This document shows, in pieces, positions 34,560 to 46,573 of a stretch of DNA of 64,000 bases. The translations under genes were made by a program, and so were the position numbers. Location of the stretch: NCBI GenBank assembly GCA_963383645.1, contig OY726560.1:65589823-65653822 (forward strand), written 5' to 3'. This DNA is from Muscardinus avellanarius (taxonomy: Eukaryota; Chordata; Mammalia; Rodentia; Gliridae). The notes below the pieces were generated by a model. It did not search any database. It was not told the DNA's origin and worked only from the letters and a program-made list of their open reading frames with translations. The number at the start of each line of letters is the position of its first letter. The stretch's first letter is position 1.

Positions 34560-34965
34560 TTTTTATCTTTACCCCTGGCCAGAAGCCTTTCCTGAACATG
34601 TCCCGCTCTAGTTCTTCCCAGAGCCTGTGTATGTGCTGCTCAAATTACTTAGAGATTATCTATTCTCTAGGTCCTCTTCTCCTCCCCTCCCTTTTTGTCA
34701 TTCCAAAGGCTAGCTCTTTCCCTTTGACTCTCAGGTTAAATGTCACCTCTTTAATATTTATCTTACGTTGTCCTTTTATAATTTCCAATTATTGCTACCT
34801 TTTCATTTCCATCATCACACTTAAAACAGTTCATCATAATCTATGTGTATAGCATGTACTTTGCCTCTCTCATTAAAGCTTAGATTTTGGGAGGACAGGG
34901 ATTATGTCAGATTTGTCTGCTACTGGTTACAAATACCTCAAGGGAGTGCCTGGCATTGGCCCGTG
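34560..34965 (+). repeat. L2 3' end
   Basis: agaagcctttcctgaa, ctctcaggttaaatgtcacctc, a gggaggacagggattatg block and agtgcctggcattgg follow the L2 3' end in order. Confidence 0.78.
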
Positions 34966-35084
34966 GATCACAGCCTCAGCTCAACAGAGGAATAATCCAT
35001 AGAGAAGTATGCTCACTCATACCCTGGTCCTAACCTTCTAGAGTCAGATTTAATTGGTCTGTGTTGGGACACAGGATCAGCACA

Positions 35085-35290
35085 TTTTTAAAGCTCTCCA
35101 GGTAGCTCTAACATGAAGTCACATTTGAGACCAATATATTAGGTCAGTGGTTCTCAGTCATTAACTGTACATTAAAAGCACCAGGGAGCCTTTAAAATAA
35201 TCCCAGTATATGTATCCCACATCATATTCTAAGTTATTTGGCCTGGCATTGTGACTTTAAGTTTAAAATCTCCCAGGGATGAAAACCATT
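35085..35290 (+). mobile_element. MER5-like hAT-Charlie remnants
   Basis: cagtggttctcagtcattaac, gtacattaaaagcaccaggg and agcctttaaaataatcc (35154-35205) are the left part of a MER5 element; a possible end of another copy lies at 35085-35145. Confidence 0.68.
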
Positions 35291-35294
35291 TTTA

Positions 35295-36088
35295 TTAGTG
35301 GTCTGTATTTATCTGTTGCTTGAATCAACACAATTCCATACACAATTAACTTAAGCATAACCATATACAACAAATTAAATGTGTGTGTATGCTGATCTAT
35401 ATTCCTCAATAGAAACTGGATAAATCCCTTCACCAACAATTGTCACTTTTCTAGTTGATTCCAGAGCTTTCTATACTCCCCCTCCTGTTCTTTTCTCTTC
35501 CTTTTATTATATAAGTGTCGGTCACTTTCAGGTCCCATTGAGATGATTGCTTTCTTATATCAAGGCCTTTGCAAATATTTCACACTAAATCTCAATTGTG
35601 TGTTTGCAACTATCCCAAGTCACACTTAAATGTCAAAGGTGATGACATCTCTCTTTATAATCCATACTTGCCAGTCACCCCTCAGTGAGAGCACCTAGCA
35701 CCAAGAAAAGGTGCTTGGCAAATGTCTATTAAATGGAATTAATCCATTAGCTTTATTCACAAGCAATTTTGCCATACTCCAAGCTCCTCAAAAATGCCTG
35801 TCCTGCCTGGTACTGTCTTCATTTACATGGGTCCACATCTTTTCCCTCCTGGTTTTTTCTGAGCTATACTAGCCTGAGGGAGAGATAATTAGGTCAATCT
35901 CCAAGTGGAAACTAAACTGAACAGACAGCTCTTAACATGCAGAAGACATGACACCTTGATTCCTCTTGTGCAAAGTGACTAATACCTCCTCTCCACCTCC
36001 CAGCTGGGATGTTACCTTGCCATGTTTTCAGATTTATGTTTATACTCTGCTGCGTGAGTTTTAATTTTTTTCACCATAACTTATATTT
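35295..36088. other. Sequence with an L2-like end and no other feature
   Basis: agagcacctagcacc and ggtgcttggcaaatgtctatt (35690-35732) resemble the last bases of L2. The remainder is unrecognised. Confidence 0.45.
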
Positions 36089-36091
36089 TAA

Positions 36092-36245
36092 TCCAGTGGT
36101 GCTCTGTCTCCGAACTACACCCCTAGCCTTATTTTTATTTTTAAACAGGATCCTAGTTGCTATGGCTGGTCTCACATTTGTGATCTTCCTGACTCAGCCT
36201 CCCAAGTACTGGGATTGCAGGTGTGTGCCACCACCCCTCACCTAC
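36092..36245 (-). mobile_element. Partial B1-dID SINE
   Basis: The ID end is decayed (gtggtgctctgtctcc), while the B1 half (gatcttcctgactcagcctcccaag to cccctcacc) is clear. Confidence 0.8.
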
Positions 36246-36249
36246 CATA

Positions 36250-37858
36250 ACTTTATTGTAAGATATGTTTAATTTAAAAGAAAAAAAGTTAAAGAAGTCA
36301 TACTATCTGTGGTATCAAGGAAATTTTCTGATGATTCCTAAGAAAAAGAAGGTAGAATACTTGCCACAAAATTCCAACCCTGGAAAAGATTTGGGGCTCT
36401 GGAAGAAACAGAACCAACTGAAGAGTAGGACCAGAATGCTCTTCAGTTATGAAGAATGGTACAGATGGTTACTGGCATCATAATTCACACACACACTATT
36501 ACAGGAGATAAGACTAACGAGCAGAGCATCCCATCCAATGTGGAAAGACTATTTAGCCAAACCACACTCAGAAATTAGCTCCAAAAGGGCAGCAACTCTA
36601 TTAACTACTACATCCCAGTACAAAGAATGGTAGCTTTTCAGTAAATAGGTGCTAATAATTAGTGAACTAAAGATAATTTACACACAATGGAGAAAACTAA
36701 ATAAAGGGGGTGTTATAAAAGTAAATTATAATGTCAGTCAAACTGGAGCAAGAGAGCTTATTGTCAGCTGAAGGGTTATGGGAATTAAATGTCTAGACAG
36801 AAGAGCCCCAAAGAATCTCAGTTCTCGTCCCCTCTTCTTTGTGTATGCACCATTGTTCCGGGGCCACGGTTCTTAAATGGGACAAGGATATAATTCATCC
36901 TCTTGCATGCAGGGTCAGGAGGTAATATGACCCAGGTACATTATTAATTGTTTTGTTTGTGGGCTCCTAACCATGTAATTGTTTTAACGACTAGCAGGTG
37001 GGTAAGAGTTCCAGGTTTTTAGGACTTTAAACTCTTGTAAGTGGGGAGATTAGTGTGTGTGAATGACTCTGGGTTCTGGGTAAGACCACGAAACAGTTAC
37101 TTTAAAAATAAATAAAAAGGACAGCTCAGTGGATTGTGAAAAGGGAAGGAAGGCAGCCGGGGGTTCAATTCAAGCAAGTCAAAAGTCGGAATTCTTACCA
37201 GAGGCACTTGTGTTCTTGTGTTCCAAGGTCAGCAGGAGCTGAGGCTGTTCACAGGTGCTACTTTATGCAGCTTTGCGTCCATGGGGTGCACACCCCAGAA
37301 AAGGAATACAGCAGGCTAACCAAGACCTGAAGAAGGAGGACTACCTTGCCCTGGGTCTGCTGCCTCAGACCTGCTTTTCTGTTTCTAATATATAATTAAC
37401 TTCATTCATTATATATGTTGTAGTTGAATAATTAACTTTTTATTTTCCAAGTCAATCAATCTATCATCTATCCATCCATTTACCTACCGCCTGTCTTATC
37501 TGCTGCAATTTCATCTAACTCTAGAAAAGCCTGAGACTAATTTTATAATTTCCCACTAACAAGTGAGTTTTGCCAACTATGTGAGTCGCTCCACTCAGAA
37601 TGCAGAGCCAAGCTAAACCCTTAACTTTTACCTAATAAAAGTATTCTTTTCTGTTACAAATATATCAGTTGATTAAAGCTACTGTGGGACGAACACGCAG
37701 AAGCTGCACAGTGCTATTCCGTGGTACTCTTTATTTCCCATGCTCTGTGATCATCTTGTGACAGAAGAGGTTGATCATTCTCTATATTAGCTTTATGTCG
37801 CCATCCATGCTTCAAAATCCTTCTGAATGTCACACCCTCATAGAAGCATCCAATAAAA
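36250..37858. other. Mostly unrecognised sequence
   Basis: A weak L2-like end lies at 36575-36660 (aaagggcagcaactcta, ttcagtaaataggtgc). tggggtgcacacccca at 37279-37294 is a 7-bp inverted repeat. No gene is recognised. Confidence 0.4.
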
Positions 37859-37859
37859 T

Positions 37860-38065
37860 TAGATGTTGAGATATAATTCACATATCATATAATCCATCCA
37901 TGTACCATGTGCAGTCCAGCAGTGTTTATATGCTCAGGGTTTAGTTGCAGATCTGGGTAGCCATCGCCACAATCAATTTTAGGGTATTCTCCTCACCCAA
38001 GAAGGAAGCCACATAACCATTAGCATTTCTATTTCAACTCTAGGTTTTGGAACATCTAATCTTAC
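37860..38065 (-). mobile_element. Ancient L1M 3'UTR fragment
   Basis: Plus strand reads gttgagatataattcacatatc, tcgccacaatcaattttaggg and a catttctatttcaactct block, the complement of an old L1M 3' end. Confidence 0.65.
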
Positions 38066-38304
38066 TGTAACTTTCATGAGAGAGAGTCCCCTGGCATCTC
38101 TCCTGCTCAGCATTTAGCCTCTGTCCAAATCTTTTACTCAGGAGACTCTGGTCTGAGCAGAAAAAGCTAATGAGACCCTGCTTGGGGCTAGAATTGGTTG
38201 ACTTTCCAAGAACCCCTGAGGAAATAAATAAGATATTTAGAAAAGTCTTGAAAGCTCATGTGGATCTCTTCCAAAATCTTCATTTATTCTTTTTCTTCTT
38301 TTTT

Positions 38305-38718
38305 TTTTTTGGAACCAGAGGTATTGAACCCAGAGGCATTTTACCTCTGAGCTATACTACCAGATTTTTGTTTTTGTTTTGAAACAAGGTCTTGCTAGGT
38401 TGCTGAGAGTTTTGCTAAGTTGTTGAAGCTGGTTTTAAACCTGTGATCTTCCTGTCTCAGCTTCTTTTTTTTTTTTTTTTTTTGGTAGTACTGGGGTTCC
38501 TGGAAGCCCTTCTACCTCCGGGCTACACTCCCAGACCTATTTTTACATTTTTATTTGGAAACAGGGTCTCCTAAGCCAGCGCACATGGCTGGCTTTGAAC
38601 CTGCGCGATCCTCCTGTTCTGCCTCCCAAACACGGGGATTACAAGTGTGCGCCACCACGCCCGGCTCTGTCTCAGCTTCTTAAGTACTGATTACAGGCAT
38701 GTGCCACCATATTCTGCA
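38305..38718 (-). mobile_element. Older B1-dID SINE split by a younger one
   Basis: The ID half and most of the B1 half lie at 38305-38466, and the remaining B1 start at 38667-38718 (ctgtctcagcttcttaagtac to ccaccatattctg). Confidence 0.9.
38467..38666 (-). mobile_element. B1-dID SINE, altered-ID subfamily, inserted in a SINE
   Basis: T20 tail complement, ggtagtactggggttcctgg (altered ID end), then the B1 half ending cacgcccggct. The perfect 15-bp duplication ctgtctcagcttctt lies at 38452-38466 and 38667-38681, inside the older SINE, which dates this subfamily as younger. Confidence 0.95.
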
Positions 38719-38924
38719 GTATTTAACTCTGTTAAAAAAGTTTACAGTAGATTCTAAAACTTGTGAGAGAAAGCTTGGAAAACCTCTGCTTGTAGCCTCT
38801 CCAGGGCCTGAATTGAATCCAGAGGAAGGACCAGCTTAACACCTGTCTCTGCAGAGTGACCATCCATTCAGCATGACCGTGTGCCACGAGGTATGATCAG
38901 GTCTTCATTCCCATGAACACATTT

Positions 38925-39079
38925 AACCCTTATTGTTATTTACTGGGACATCTTTTGGGGAAAGTAGGGTACCAAATGGTTAAATAAATTGCTACCCCCA
39001 CCCCCCCAGTCAATAAGTGGTAGAGCTAGAACTTAAGCCAACATTGCCTGGCTTCAAATGCAGAGTCTTAACTACATAT
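38925..39079 (+). repeat. MIR-like fragment, interrupted by the inverted L1
   Basis: aacacatttaaccctta, a C-rich middle, gtcaataagtggtagagctagaa and ggcttcaaatgcagagtc match MIR. The L1 landed at its right end. Confidence 0.75.
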
Positions 39080-39096
39080 AAGTCACCTCCTTTTTA
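39080..39096. repeat. Left target-site duplication of the inverted L1
   Basis: aagtcacctccttttta is repeated exactly at 40922-40938. Confidence 0.95.
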
Positions 39097-40921
39097 TTTA
39101 TTTTTTTGTTTCATTTTTATTTATTTATTTATTTTTATTTTTCAGCTTATTTTTAATTTTTATTTTTTATAAGTGGAACATATTGAGAGTGGTATATATT
39201 TATATTGTGCTTCATGCTCTTCCCCCTCCATTGCCCTCCCCCCCAATAGAGAGTGTCCAGGTTAATCATGTTGTATTTATGCTATTACACATATTCGTAT
39301 GTAGCTCCTCCATTGAACAACCTCAGCTTTCTTCCTCTCCTATCCTTCTATTCAAGCTTTGCTGAGATTTCCCCTCCATCATCTGGGGTCCCTCTGGTAT
39401 TACCACTACTCCTTAGCTTGAATATTAGAGAAAACATATGTCCCTTCTCTTTCTGTGCTTGACTAATCTCACTTAACATAATGTTCTCTAGTTCCTTCCA
39501 TCTTCTTGCAAATGGTATTATTTTATTTTTCTTTATAGCTGAATAGAATTCCATTGTGTGTATTTCCCATAATTTTGCAATCCACTCATCTGTTGATGGA
39601 GATCTAGGTTAGTTCCATATTTTGGTTATTACAAACTGTGCTGCTATGAACATGGGTGTGCATATGTTAACATAGTTCTCTGATTTCAACCCCTTTGGAA
39701 AGATACCCAGGAGTGGTATAGCCGGATCAAATGGTGTATCTATTCCCAGTTTTCTAAGGAATCTCCATACTGATCTCCAAAAGACCTCTACAGAGAAAAC
39801 TAAAAAACATTAAAGAAAGAAATTGAAGAAGACCTTGGAAGATGGAAAGATCTCCCTTCCTCATGGATAGGCAGAATTAATATCATCAAAATGGCCATTC
39901 TGCCAAAAGTGATCTAAAGATTCAATGCAATCCCCATTAAAATACCAACAACATTTCTCATAGACCTGGAAAAATCAGTTATGAATTTTGTATGGAGAAA
40001 GAAAAGACCCAGAATAGTCAAGGCAATTCTCAGCAACAAGAACCAGGCAGGAGGCATCACAACCCCGGACTTCAAATTATATTATAGAGCAATAGTAGTA
40101 AAAACAGCATGGTACTGGCACAACAATAGGCAGACTAACCAGTGGAACAGAATAGAAGATACAGAAAAAAACTCACAGATCTATAGTCAACTGATCTTTG
40201 ACAAAGGGGCCAAACTCATATGCTGGAGAAAAGACAGCCTTTTCAACAAATGGTGCTGGGAGAACTGGCTATCCATTTGTAGAAAGTTGGATCTGAATGC
40301 TTACTTCTCACCATGCACACGAATCAACTCGAGATGGATCAAAGACTTAGATATTAAACAAGAGACTGTGAAGTTATTAGAGAAAGGCATAGGATCTATA
40401 CTCCAACATATAGGTACAGGGAGTAACTTTCTCAATGATACTTCCAAAGCACAGGAAATTAAAACAAGAATTAATAAGTGGCATCTCTTCAAACTAAAAA
40501 GTTTCTTCTCTTCAAAGGAAACTATCAGGAACCTAAAGAGGAAGCCTACAGAATGGGAGAAGATCTTTACCAGTCACCACTCTGATAGGAAGCTAATATC
40601 CAGAATATACAAAGAGCTCAAAAGACTCTACACTAGCAAAACAAACAACCCAATCAAGAAATGGGCAACTGAATTGAATATACATTTCACAAAAGAAGAG
40701 ATACAAATGGCCAATAGATACCCGAAAAGATGTTCAACATCACTAGCCATCAGGGAGATGCAAATCAAAACTACGCTGAGATTCCATCCAACCCCAATCA
40801 TAGTGGCAAACATGAAGAAATCAAACAACAATTGCTGGTGAGGATGTGGGGAAAGAGGAACTCTTTTACGCTGTTGATGGGAGTGCAAAGTAGTTCAGCC
40901 ACTATGGAGATCAGTATGGAG
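39097..40921. mobile_element. 5'-truncated and 5'-inverted (twin-primed) L1
   Basis: The left part (39097-39780, minus strand) holds the L1 3'UTR of type a and the end of ORF2; the right part (39781-40921, plus strand) holds the preceding part of ORF2. The two halves meet head to head, and gagatcagtatggag occurs at the end of the right half (40905-40920) and, reversed, at the inner end of the left half (39764-39778). Together they form one piece of L1 whose upstream section is inverted, which is the signature of twin priming. A perfect 17-bp duplication bounds the whole, which makes it a single, fairly recent insertion. Confidence 0.94.
39781..40921 (+). pseudogene. L1 ORF2 fragment (post-RT to C-terminal domain), inverted part
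   Basis: An open stretch of 286 codons (39981-40841) covers the region after the RT core: [41 protein letters not shown] and [15 protein letters not shown]. Upstream of it (39781-39980) the frame is broken by stops, and the fragment has no start or end of ORF2. It is therefore not a gene, despite its length. Its good state compared with the 1-7.5 kb copy agrees with recent insertion. Confidence 0.92.
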
Positions 40922-40938
40922 AAGTCACCTCCTTTTTA
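40922..40938. repeat. Right target-site duplication of the inverted L1
   Basis: Exact copy of 39080-39096. Confidence 0.95.
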
Positions 40939-41052
40939 AATGACAGAAAATTGAGTGGTCTAAAATAGATTTCCCATGTCCCAATCAACAGCCCTATGAC
41001 AGTTTCTTTGGCCTTTTGCTACATACCTACAACATCTTGAATGGTATTAACT

Positions 41053-41099
<47 letters not shown>

Positions 41100-41475
41100 A
41101 AGCCAGACAATCAGCATCTAGAGAACTTATTTTTGGGTTCCTCTTTTTCAAGTCTCCATAAGCTAAACATGCTATAATGCCAACAATATGAACTTCCCTT
41201 ATACATTCTTGAGGTACAGAAGTCTTGATTATTATGATATATGGTTGCTGCGTCTTTATGCACACCAGCTGGCATTCAGCAGTGCCCTCCCCTGGCATGC
41301 TGTCACGGTCAGTCCCTGAGTTGTTCTAGTTTTATATATACTTGTACATTATTCCAGCCAATGATGGACTGCATATATAATGCTAGCCCCAGAAGACTGT
41401 AACGAAGCTGAAAATTCCTGTCACCTCATGATGCACAGCATCTGACATCACAGCACAATCACGTGTTTGTAGTGA
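40939..41475. other. Sequence with a (TG)n microsatellite
   Basis: (GT)n occupies 41053-41097 (about 22 units). Nothing else is recognised. Confidence 0.6.
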
Positions 41476-41483
41476 TGCTGGTA

Positions 41484-41716
41484 CATGTCAGGCATGGTGC
41501 CACAAGCTTGTCATTTCAATACTTGGGAGCTTGAGACAGGAAAATTGCAGGTTCAAAGTTAGCTTCAGCAACATATGTAGGCCCTCTGCATCTTACTGAG
41601 ACCCTGTTTCAAAATAAAGAATAATGGTAGGGCTGTGGGTGTAGCTTGGAGGTAGAATTCCCCTGGGTTCAATCCACAATACCATAAAAATTAGTAATAA
41701 TAATAATAATAATGAC
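41484..41716 (+). mobile_element. B1-dID SINE with (AAT)n tail
   Basis: gtcaggcatggtgccacaag to ggttcaatccacaatacc, then a tail of (AAT)n at 41691-41714. Confidence 0.88.
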
Positions 41717-42110
41717 TGTGCTACTGGTTTACATATTCACTATACTACACTTTTATCATCATTTTAGGGTTACTCTTTCTATGTACAAAATCAAGTTTAC
41801 TGGAAACCCATATGTGATTACTTCATCAGTGGCCGTAGGCATCTTGTGTTGACTGTGTCCCTTAATTGCATCTAGAGGTCATGTTGAATGCTTGACCTGT
41901 ACCATGAAGTGTGTAAGTATACTCTGTGATGTTTGCACAGCAGTGAGATTGTAGAATGTATCCTCATCATTAACAATGTCTGACTATATATACAGAGAGA
42001 GCTAGATAGAAATATGACTAAAATATATGAAATATGCATATCACAATAGAAATAGAAACAATACTTATGTTTGAAGATATATTACACACAACGTGTGTAC
42101 TGGCATACAG
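41717..42110. other. Sequence with no recognised feature
   Basis: No repeat or gene is recognised. Confidence 0.4.
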
Positions 42111-42111
42111 A

Positions 42112-42300
42112 AAGCACTAGACTAAGGACACCGTATGTATCATTTCATTGAATTTTCATGACATCCCTGTGAGGTCGATACTCCACACCCTGGTTGTAGG
42201 GAGACTGGAGTCCAGGTTCTGTCACTTGCCTGTGAGACATGGTAAAACCAGTGCTGGGATTCTACTTCTCTCAATACAGAATCCTTGGCAAGGCTGTTTC
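42112..42300 (+). repeat. MIR-like fragment
   Basis: atgtatcatttcattgaattttcatgaca, ccctgtgaggtcgatactcc and ccagtgctgggattctactt follow MIR. Confidence 0.72.
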
Positions 42301-42507
42301 CATTATGACCAGACACAGCAGAGAGTTACCACAACACAAGCACAGCAATGCTGAGCTGAGCATTCCAGTCCTTACATTTTAAGAGCTTAGGATTCTATTT
42401 CAAACTCATTTCATAAAACTAATCCGCTCTAGTCATCTTCCCCAGGTGAAACACTAATTATGCAGGAATCAAGCCAGGTTTATATATTTGTGTGTGTGAC
42501 TCTGATT

Positions 42508-42509
<2 letters not shown>

Positions 42510-42551
<42 letters not shown>

Positions 42552-42756
42552 ATTTGCAGTACTGGAGATTGAACCCAGGGCCTTTCTATCTCCAAGCTAT
42601 ACCCCCAGCCCCACTTTTTATTCTTTATTTTGAAACAGCACCTCACTAAGTTGTGGAGGGCTCACTAAGTAGCTGAGGCTGACCACAAACCTGCAGTCCT
42701 CCTGTCTCAGCCTCCCAAGTACTGAGGTTACAATGTGTGCCACCACGCCCAGCTGC
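42510..42756 (-). mobile_element. B1-dID SINE with (CA)n at its tail
   Basis: (CA)n at 42511-42549, then the ID half (cagtactggagattgaaccc) and B1 half to caccacgcccagct. Confidence 0.9.
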
Positions 42757-42759
42757 CAT

Positions 42760-44535
42760 CTATATTTAAAGGGGGAATATTAATACTTGTCTCGCAGGCT
42801 TATGGTGAGGATGAACTGAGATAAACACAGACTAAGTTACCCCCACATAGCCTGGCACACGGGACGGCCTCAATCAGCGTGTTCATTCTATATTGCACAG
42901 ATAGCTACAACCTTATGATATTCAATAATGAACTTGAAAAATAATTTATTATGTCTCATATCAAAATTAATACCTTTAAATTTGAAATTCTATTTTATTA
43001 CCTCATGTAAGGGAAAACGTTTTCCACGTCTCGGTTCCATTTCAATGCTGGGTCCAACTTGTTTCATTACCTACCTCCTTCCCCCTTTTGTATAGGAGCA
43101 GAGCATCCCTAGAGTGAGTTATATGAATTTAAGAAAAGCCCTTTCTATGCATAGTTGAAAACATTAAGTTTATTAAAGCCTGCCATATTCTTGTGCCTTC
43201 TGACTTACCGACAATGTCAATTAGAGACAGTGAGTTCAGTCTTTGAGTGCTTCCTTTTAGAAAGACAAGATGGCTCATGACAAGTTAGAGGGGAGAGGAT
43301 TCCTTGGAGTGCCAATTTGTCTGAGGACCACTAAAACAAACAAACGGTGGGGGAAGAAGACAGCAGAACAGTGAGGAATGATGATTCGATGTGACCCAAA
43401 GAGAGTAAAACCCAACCCGAAATAGGACAAACACATAAATTGCTATTAAATCACAGCTTTTATTTTTCCTCCCTTTGCCCTTCTAATGTTTGGTTTCTCA
43501 GTAAATGAAAGGAATCATTTGAAGTGAGGGCCTGGAGAAGGCAGGCCTCTGACCTCTAGCTCGACCACAGAGATCAAAGGCAGGCCCCATATGTGTGCGA
43601 TATTATCTTTTCCAGGCAAGTGGGCACGATGTTTTGTGATGCAGTAGTGTGGAAACAGACAAATAGCCATGCTAGTGGCTGCTGAGCGGGGATGACGGAC
43701 GTGGGGGCTGAGCAAGAGGAATGGAGTCTGAAGGTGCTCAGCCTTCTGGTGAGTATCTATTTTGTTTGAGCTCTGGCAAATCCTTTTTCTTTTGTTTCGT
43801 TAATTACCCTACTTCCAACTTTAGTCTAAGCCATATTTCCAATGTCTGCAATACACATTCATTCCTAGAAACATGTTGTTTATTTTTAAGCCTCATTTTA
43901 TCTTTAATGTGATTAGTAGTTTATTTATTTATTTATTTATTTATTTTGCAAGGTGAGGCTCTTGCAGAGAAACTTTATGGGATAAATTTTATGACTAAAA
44001 TCTTTACTAGCACATAACACATTACAATTTCTGCAGTTCAATCTTAGTATAAAAATGGGTAGGACAAGCTCTGTAACAGCTCCAAAGACGGTCAATATAT
44101 GGGGGGAATTATACTTCCCTTTCTCTCTTTCTTCTGTTGCTCTTACACCAGCCTTCTCCTGCTATACTTGATTAATCTTAGGGGCAACTCTCCTTCTTCT
44201 TTCTGGGGCAATGCTGCTTTGACAGGAGGATGTTGTCAACTCCCAGGAGTCACCACACAGCTCAGAAACTTTCAGGGATCTTGGTCTACACACCATCCTT
44301 CATCGGTTTGATTGTTAATGTTCTTAAAAAAAGAGAGAGGGCAAAACAAAATCCAAGGTGAGATAGATTTCAGCCCATATAAATGAACTTGACCTTTAAG
44401 TCATTTTTCCTCCTGAGCTCTGTTAAGAGTTCCAGTGGGGGAACCAGACACCCGTTGATCCAGGTGACGATGTTATTTCTCCCTCCTCCCCCACCAGCTT
44501 CTCTCTTGCTTGTTTTCTTGCATTATCTTTTCTTC
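42760..44535. other. 1.8 kb without recognised repeats except (TTTA)n
   Basis: (TTTA)n lies at 43919-43946. No exon or repeat family is recognised in the rest. Confidence 0.45.
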
Positions 44536-44537
44536 AT

Positions 44538-44821
44538 GCCTAGAAACCAGAGGCTTTCTACCTCCAAGTTACACCCCAGCCCTTTTATTTATTATTTATT
44601 ATTCATTTATTTATTTATTTTCGGTACTGGGAATGAAACCCAGGAACATTCTAGCTCTGAGATACAACCCCAGCCCTATTTTTTATTCTTTATTTTGGAA
44701 CAGGGTCTCACTGAGTTGGAGAGGGCCTAAGTAGCTGAGACTGTTTGCAAACCTCAATCTGCCTGTCTCAAGTCTCCCAAATACTGGGATTACATGCGTG
44801 TGCCACCACACCTGGCTTGCT

Positions 44822-44860
<39 letters not shown>

Positions 44861-44975
44861 TTATTTATTTAGAAATAGTCTCGCTGAGTTGCTAAGGCTG
44901 GCCTTGAACCTACTATCCTTCTGTCTCAGCCTCCCAAGTATTGAGATTACAAATATAAGTCACCATGCCCAGCAA
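44538..44975 (-). mobile_element. Nested pair of B1-dID SINEs
   Basis: The outer ID half is at about 44538-44584 and its B1 half at about 44868-44975. The inner complete SINE is at about 44621-44819 (cggtactgggaatgaaaccc to cacctggct). (TTTA)n tracts at 44583-44620 and 44821-44866 flank it and obscure the duplication. Confidence 0.85.
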
Positions 44976-44979
44976 AAGT

Positions 44980-45754
44980 TTATTTTTGCTCATACAATAT
45001 TTACAGTGTTTGAGTACAACTAGGCAATGGACAATTAAGCGCTATAGTTGTATCAAAATAAGTCCACTTACATTTGCAGTTTTAAAACTCTCTAGTAAGA
45101 AATAGCGTGCAATAAGTGAATACAGTTTCAATTATCATAATATACAACAACAAAAAAAACAATTAGGAATTTTCCTGCCCCCTAGTATTTGTCTAGATGA
45201 TTTAAACAAACCAAAAATAAATAAATAAACAAACAAACAAATAAATAAATAACAAATTTTTTAAAACCTCATTTTTTCATGGAGCTGGTGTTGACTGAAG
45301 AGGCTTTTGGGGTTGGTTGAGGGATAAAATATGAGCATAGAATCAGAGAGCCTGTGCTTTTCAGGGTCTAGAAGCAGGGATGTGCTGCTGCATAGAAACC
45401 ACCCTAAAAATGGTTAGGAGAGGACACAACAGCTAAAATCCGAGGAAGAACCATTTTATTCGAAGTTTTCTCATCACCTTGTTTTTTCAGTAGCATAGAA
45501 ATATTATTATTTTAAAGCATTTAAAGTTTTTCTTTCCTAAGAAAGAAAATCAGGCAAATTTATAAATTTTATTTATAAATCATCTGAATAACATACTGCT
45601 TTTTATAGTGACTAACACAGAATATTGTTTTAACACCGTCTCTAGGGGCCAGGTCATAGGTTCTAGGGATGGATGCTTTATAAGATACCCTTATAATAAG
45701 AGCCAGTTATCTAATTTTGAAAATAATCTTGTTGATTCTAAGACTGACCTGTGC
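44980..45754. other. Sequence with no recognised feature
   Basis: An (AAAT)/(AAAC) tract lies at 45218-45252. Nothing else is recognised. Confidence 0.4.
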
Positions 45755-45769
45755 TAAAGTACCTGCCAA

Positions 45770-45970
45770 GCCGGGCATGGTGGTTCACGCTTGTAATCCC
45801 TGCGCTTGGGAGACTGAGACAGGAGGACAGTGCAAGTTTGAAACCAGCCTCAGCTACTTAGTGAGGCTCTCAGCAACTTAGTGAGACCCTGTTTCCAAAT
45901 AAAATATAAAATGGGCCTGGGAGTATAGCCCAGAGGTAGAAAGCCTCTGGGTTCCACCCCCAGTACCACA

Positions 45971-46008
<38 letters not shown>
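45770..46008 (+). mobile_element. B1-dID SINE with (AAT)n tail
   Basis: Complete copy; the tail is (AAT)n at 45970-46010. The perfect 15-bp duplication taaagtacctgccaa lies at 45755-45769 and 46009-46023. Confidence 0.95.
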
Positions 46009-46012
<4 letters not shown>

Positions 46013-46049
46013 GTACCTGCCAAAAAATTTGCTGTGTTTCCAAGACATT

Positions 46050-46134
46050 TTTTTTTTTTTTGGACTGGGGATCAAAACCAGGGCAGAGCACTTGCCAGGT
46101 AAGTGCTTTACCACTGAGCTACAGCCCAGTTCTC
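46050..46134 (-). mobile_element. Solitary ID-type SINE
   Basis: T13, then gactggggatcaaaaccagg, a cacttgccaggtaagtgc block and accactgagctacagccc, which is the complement of an ID element (tRNA-Ala derived) including its anticodon-arm region. Unlike the fused copies it has no B1 half. Confidence 0.82.
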
Positions 46135-46216
46135 AGTGACATTTTTTTAAATGGTCATTCCTATTTGATCTAAGGCACAGATGTACTGTTAAAAAATCAA
46201 TTAAGTTATTAATAAT

Positions 46217-46416
46217 AAGCCGAGTGTGGTGGCACACACTTGTAATCCCAGTACTTTGGAGGTTGAGATAGGGCCATCACAGGTTTGCTGCCAGCCTCAG
46301 CTACTTAATGAAACCCTCCACAACTTACCGAGACCCTGTCTCAAAAACAAAGAAAAAAAAAATAAGGCTGGGGATGTTGCTTGAAGGTAGAAAGCCCCTG
46401 AGTTCAATCCCCAGTA

Positions 46417-46418
<2 letters not shown>
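46217..46418 (+). mobile_element. B1-dID SINE
   Basis: gccgagtgtggtggcacacac to gttcaatccccagtatc, with the tail turned into (AC)n. Confidence 0.92.
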
Positions 46419-46466
<48 letters not shown>

Positions 46467-46530
46467 ATACACACATACATACATATATATATACATACAT
46501 ACATATATATATATATACACATACATATAA
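46419..46530. repeat. (AC)n and (ATAC)n microsatellite
   Basis: Pure (AC)n (46418-46460) grades into ac/at and catacata units up to 46528. Confidence 0.95.
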
Positions 46531-46558
46531 GACACTTTGAGAAAACATCACTGAGTTA

Positions 46559-46573
46559 ATAAAGTACAAGTGA
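46559..46573. repeat. Left target-site duplication of the short L1
   Basis: ataaagtacaagtga matches 47531-47545 at 14 of 15 positions. Confidence 0.88.

Noticed and set aside
39981..40841. 286-codon open frame as a functional gene
   Set aside because: It is an internal ORF2 fragment of a twin-primed L1 without start or catalytic domains.
46050..46134. tRNA-Ala gene on the minus strand
   Set aside because: The T tract and lost pairing show an ID-type SINE derived from tRNA-Ala.
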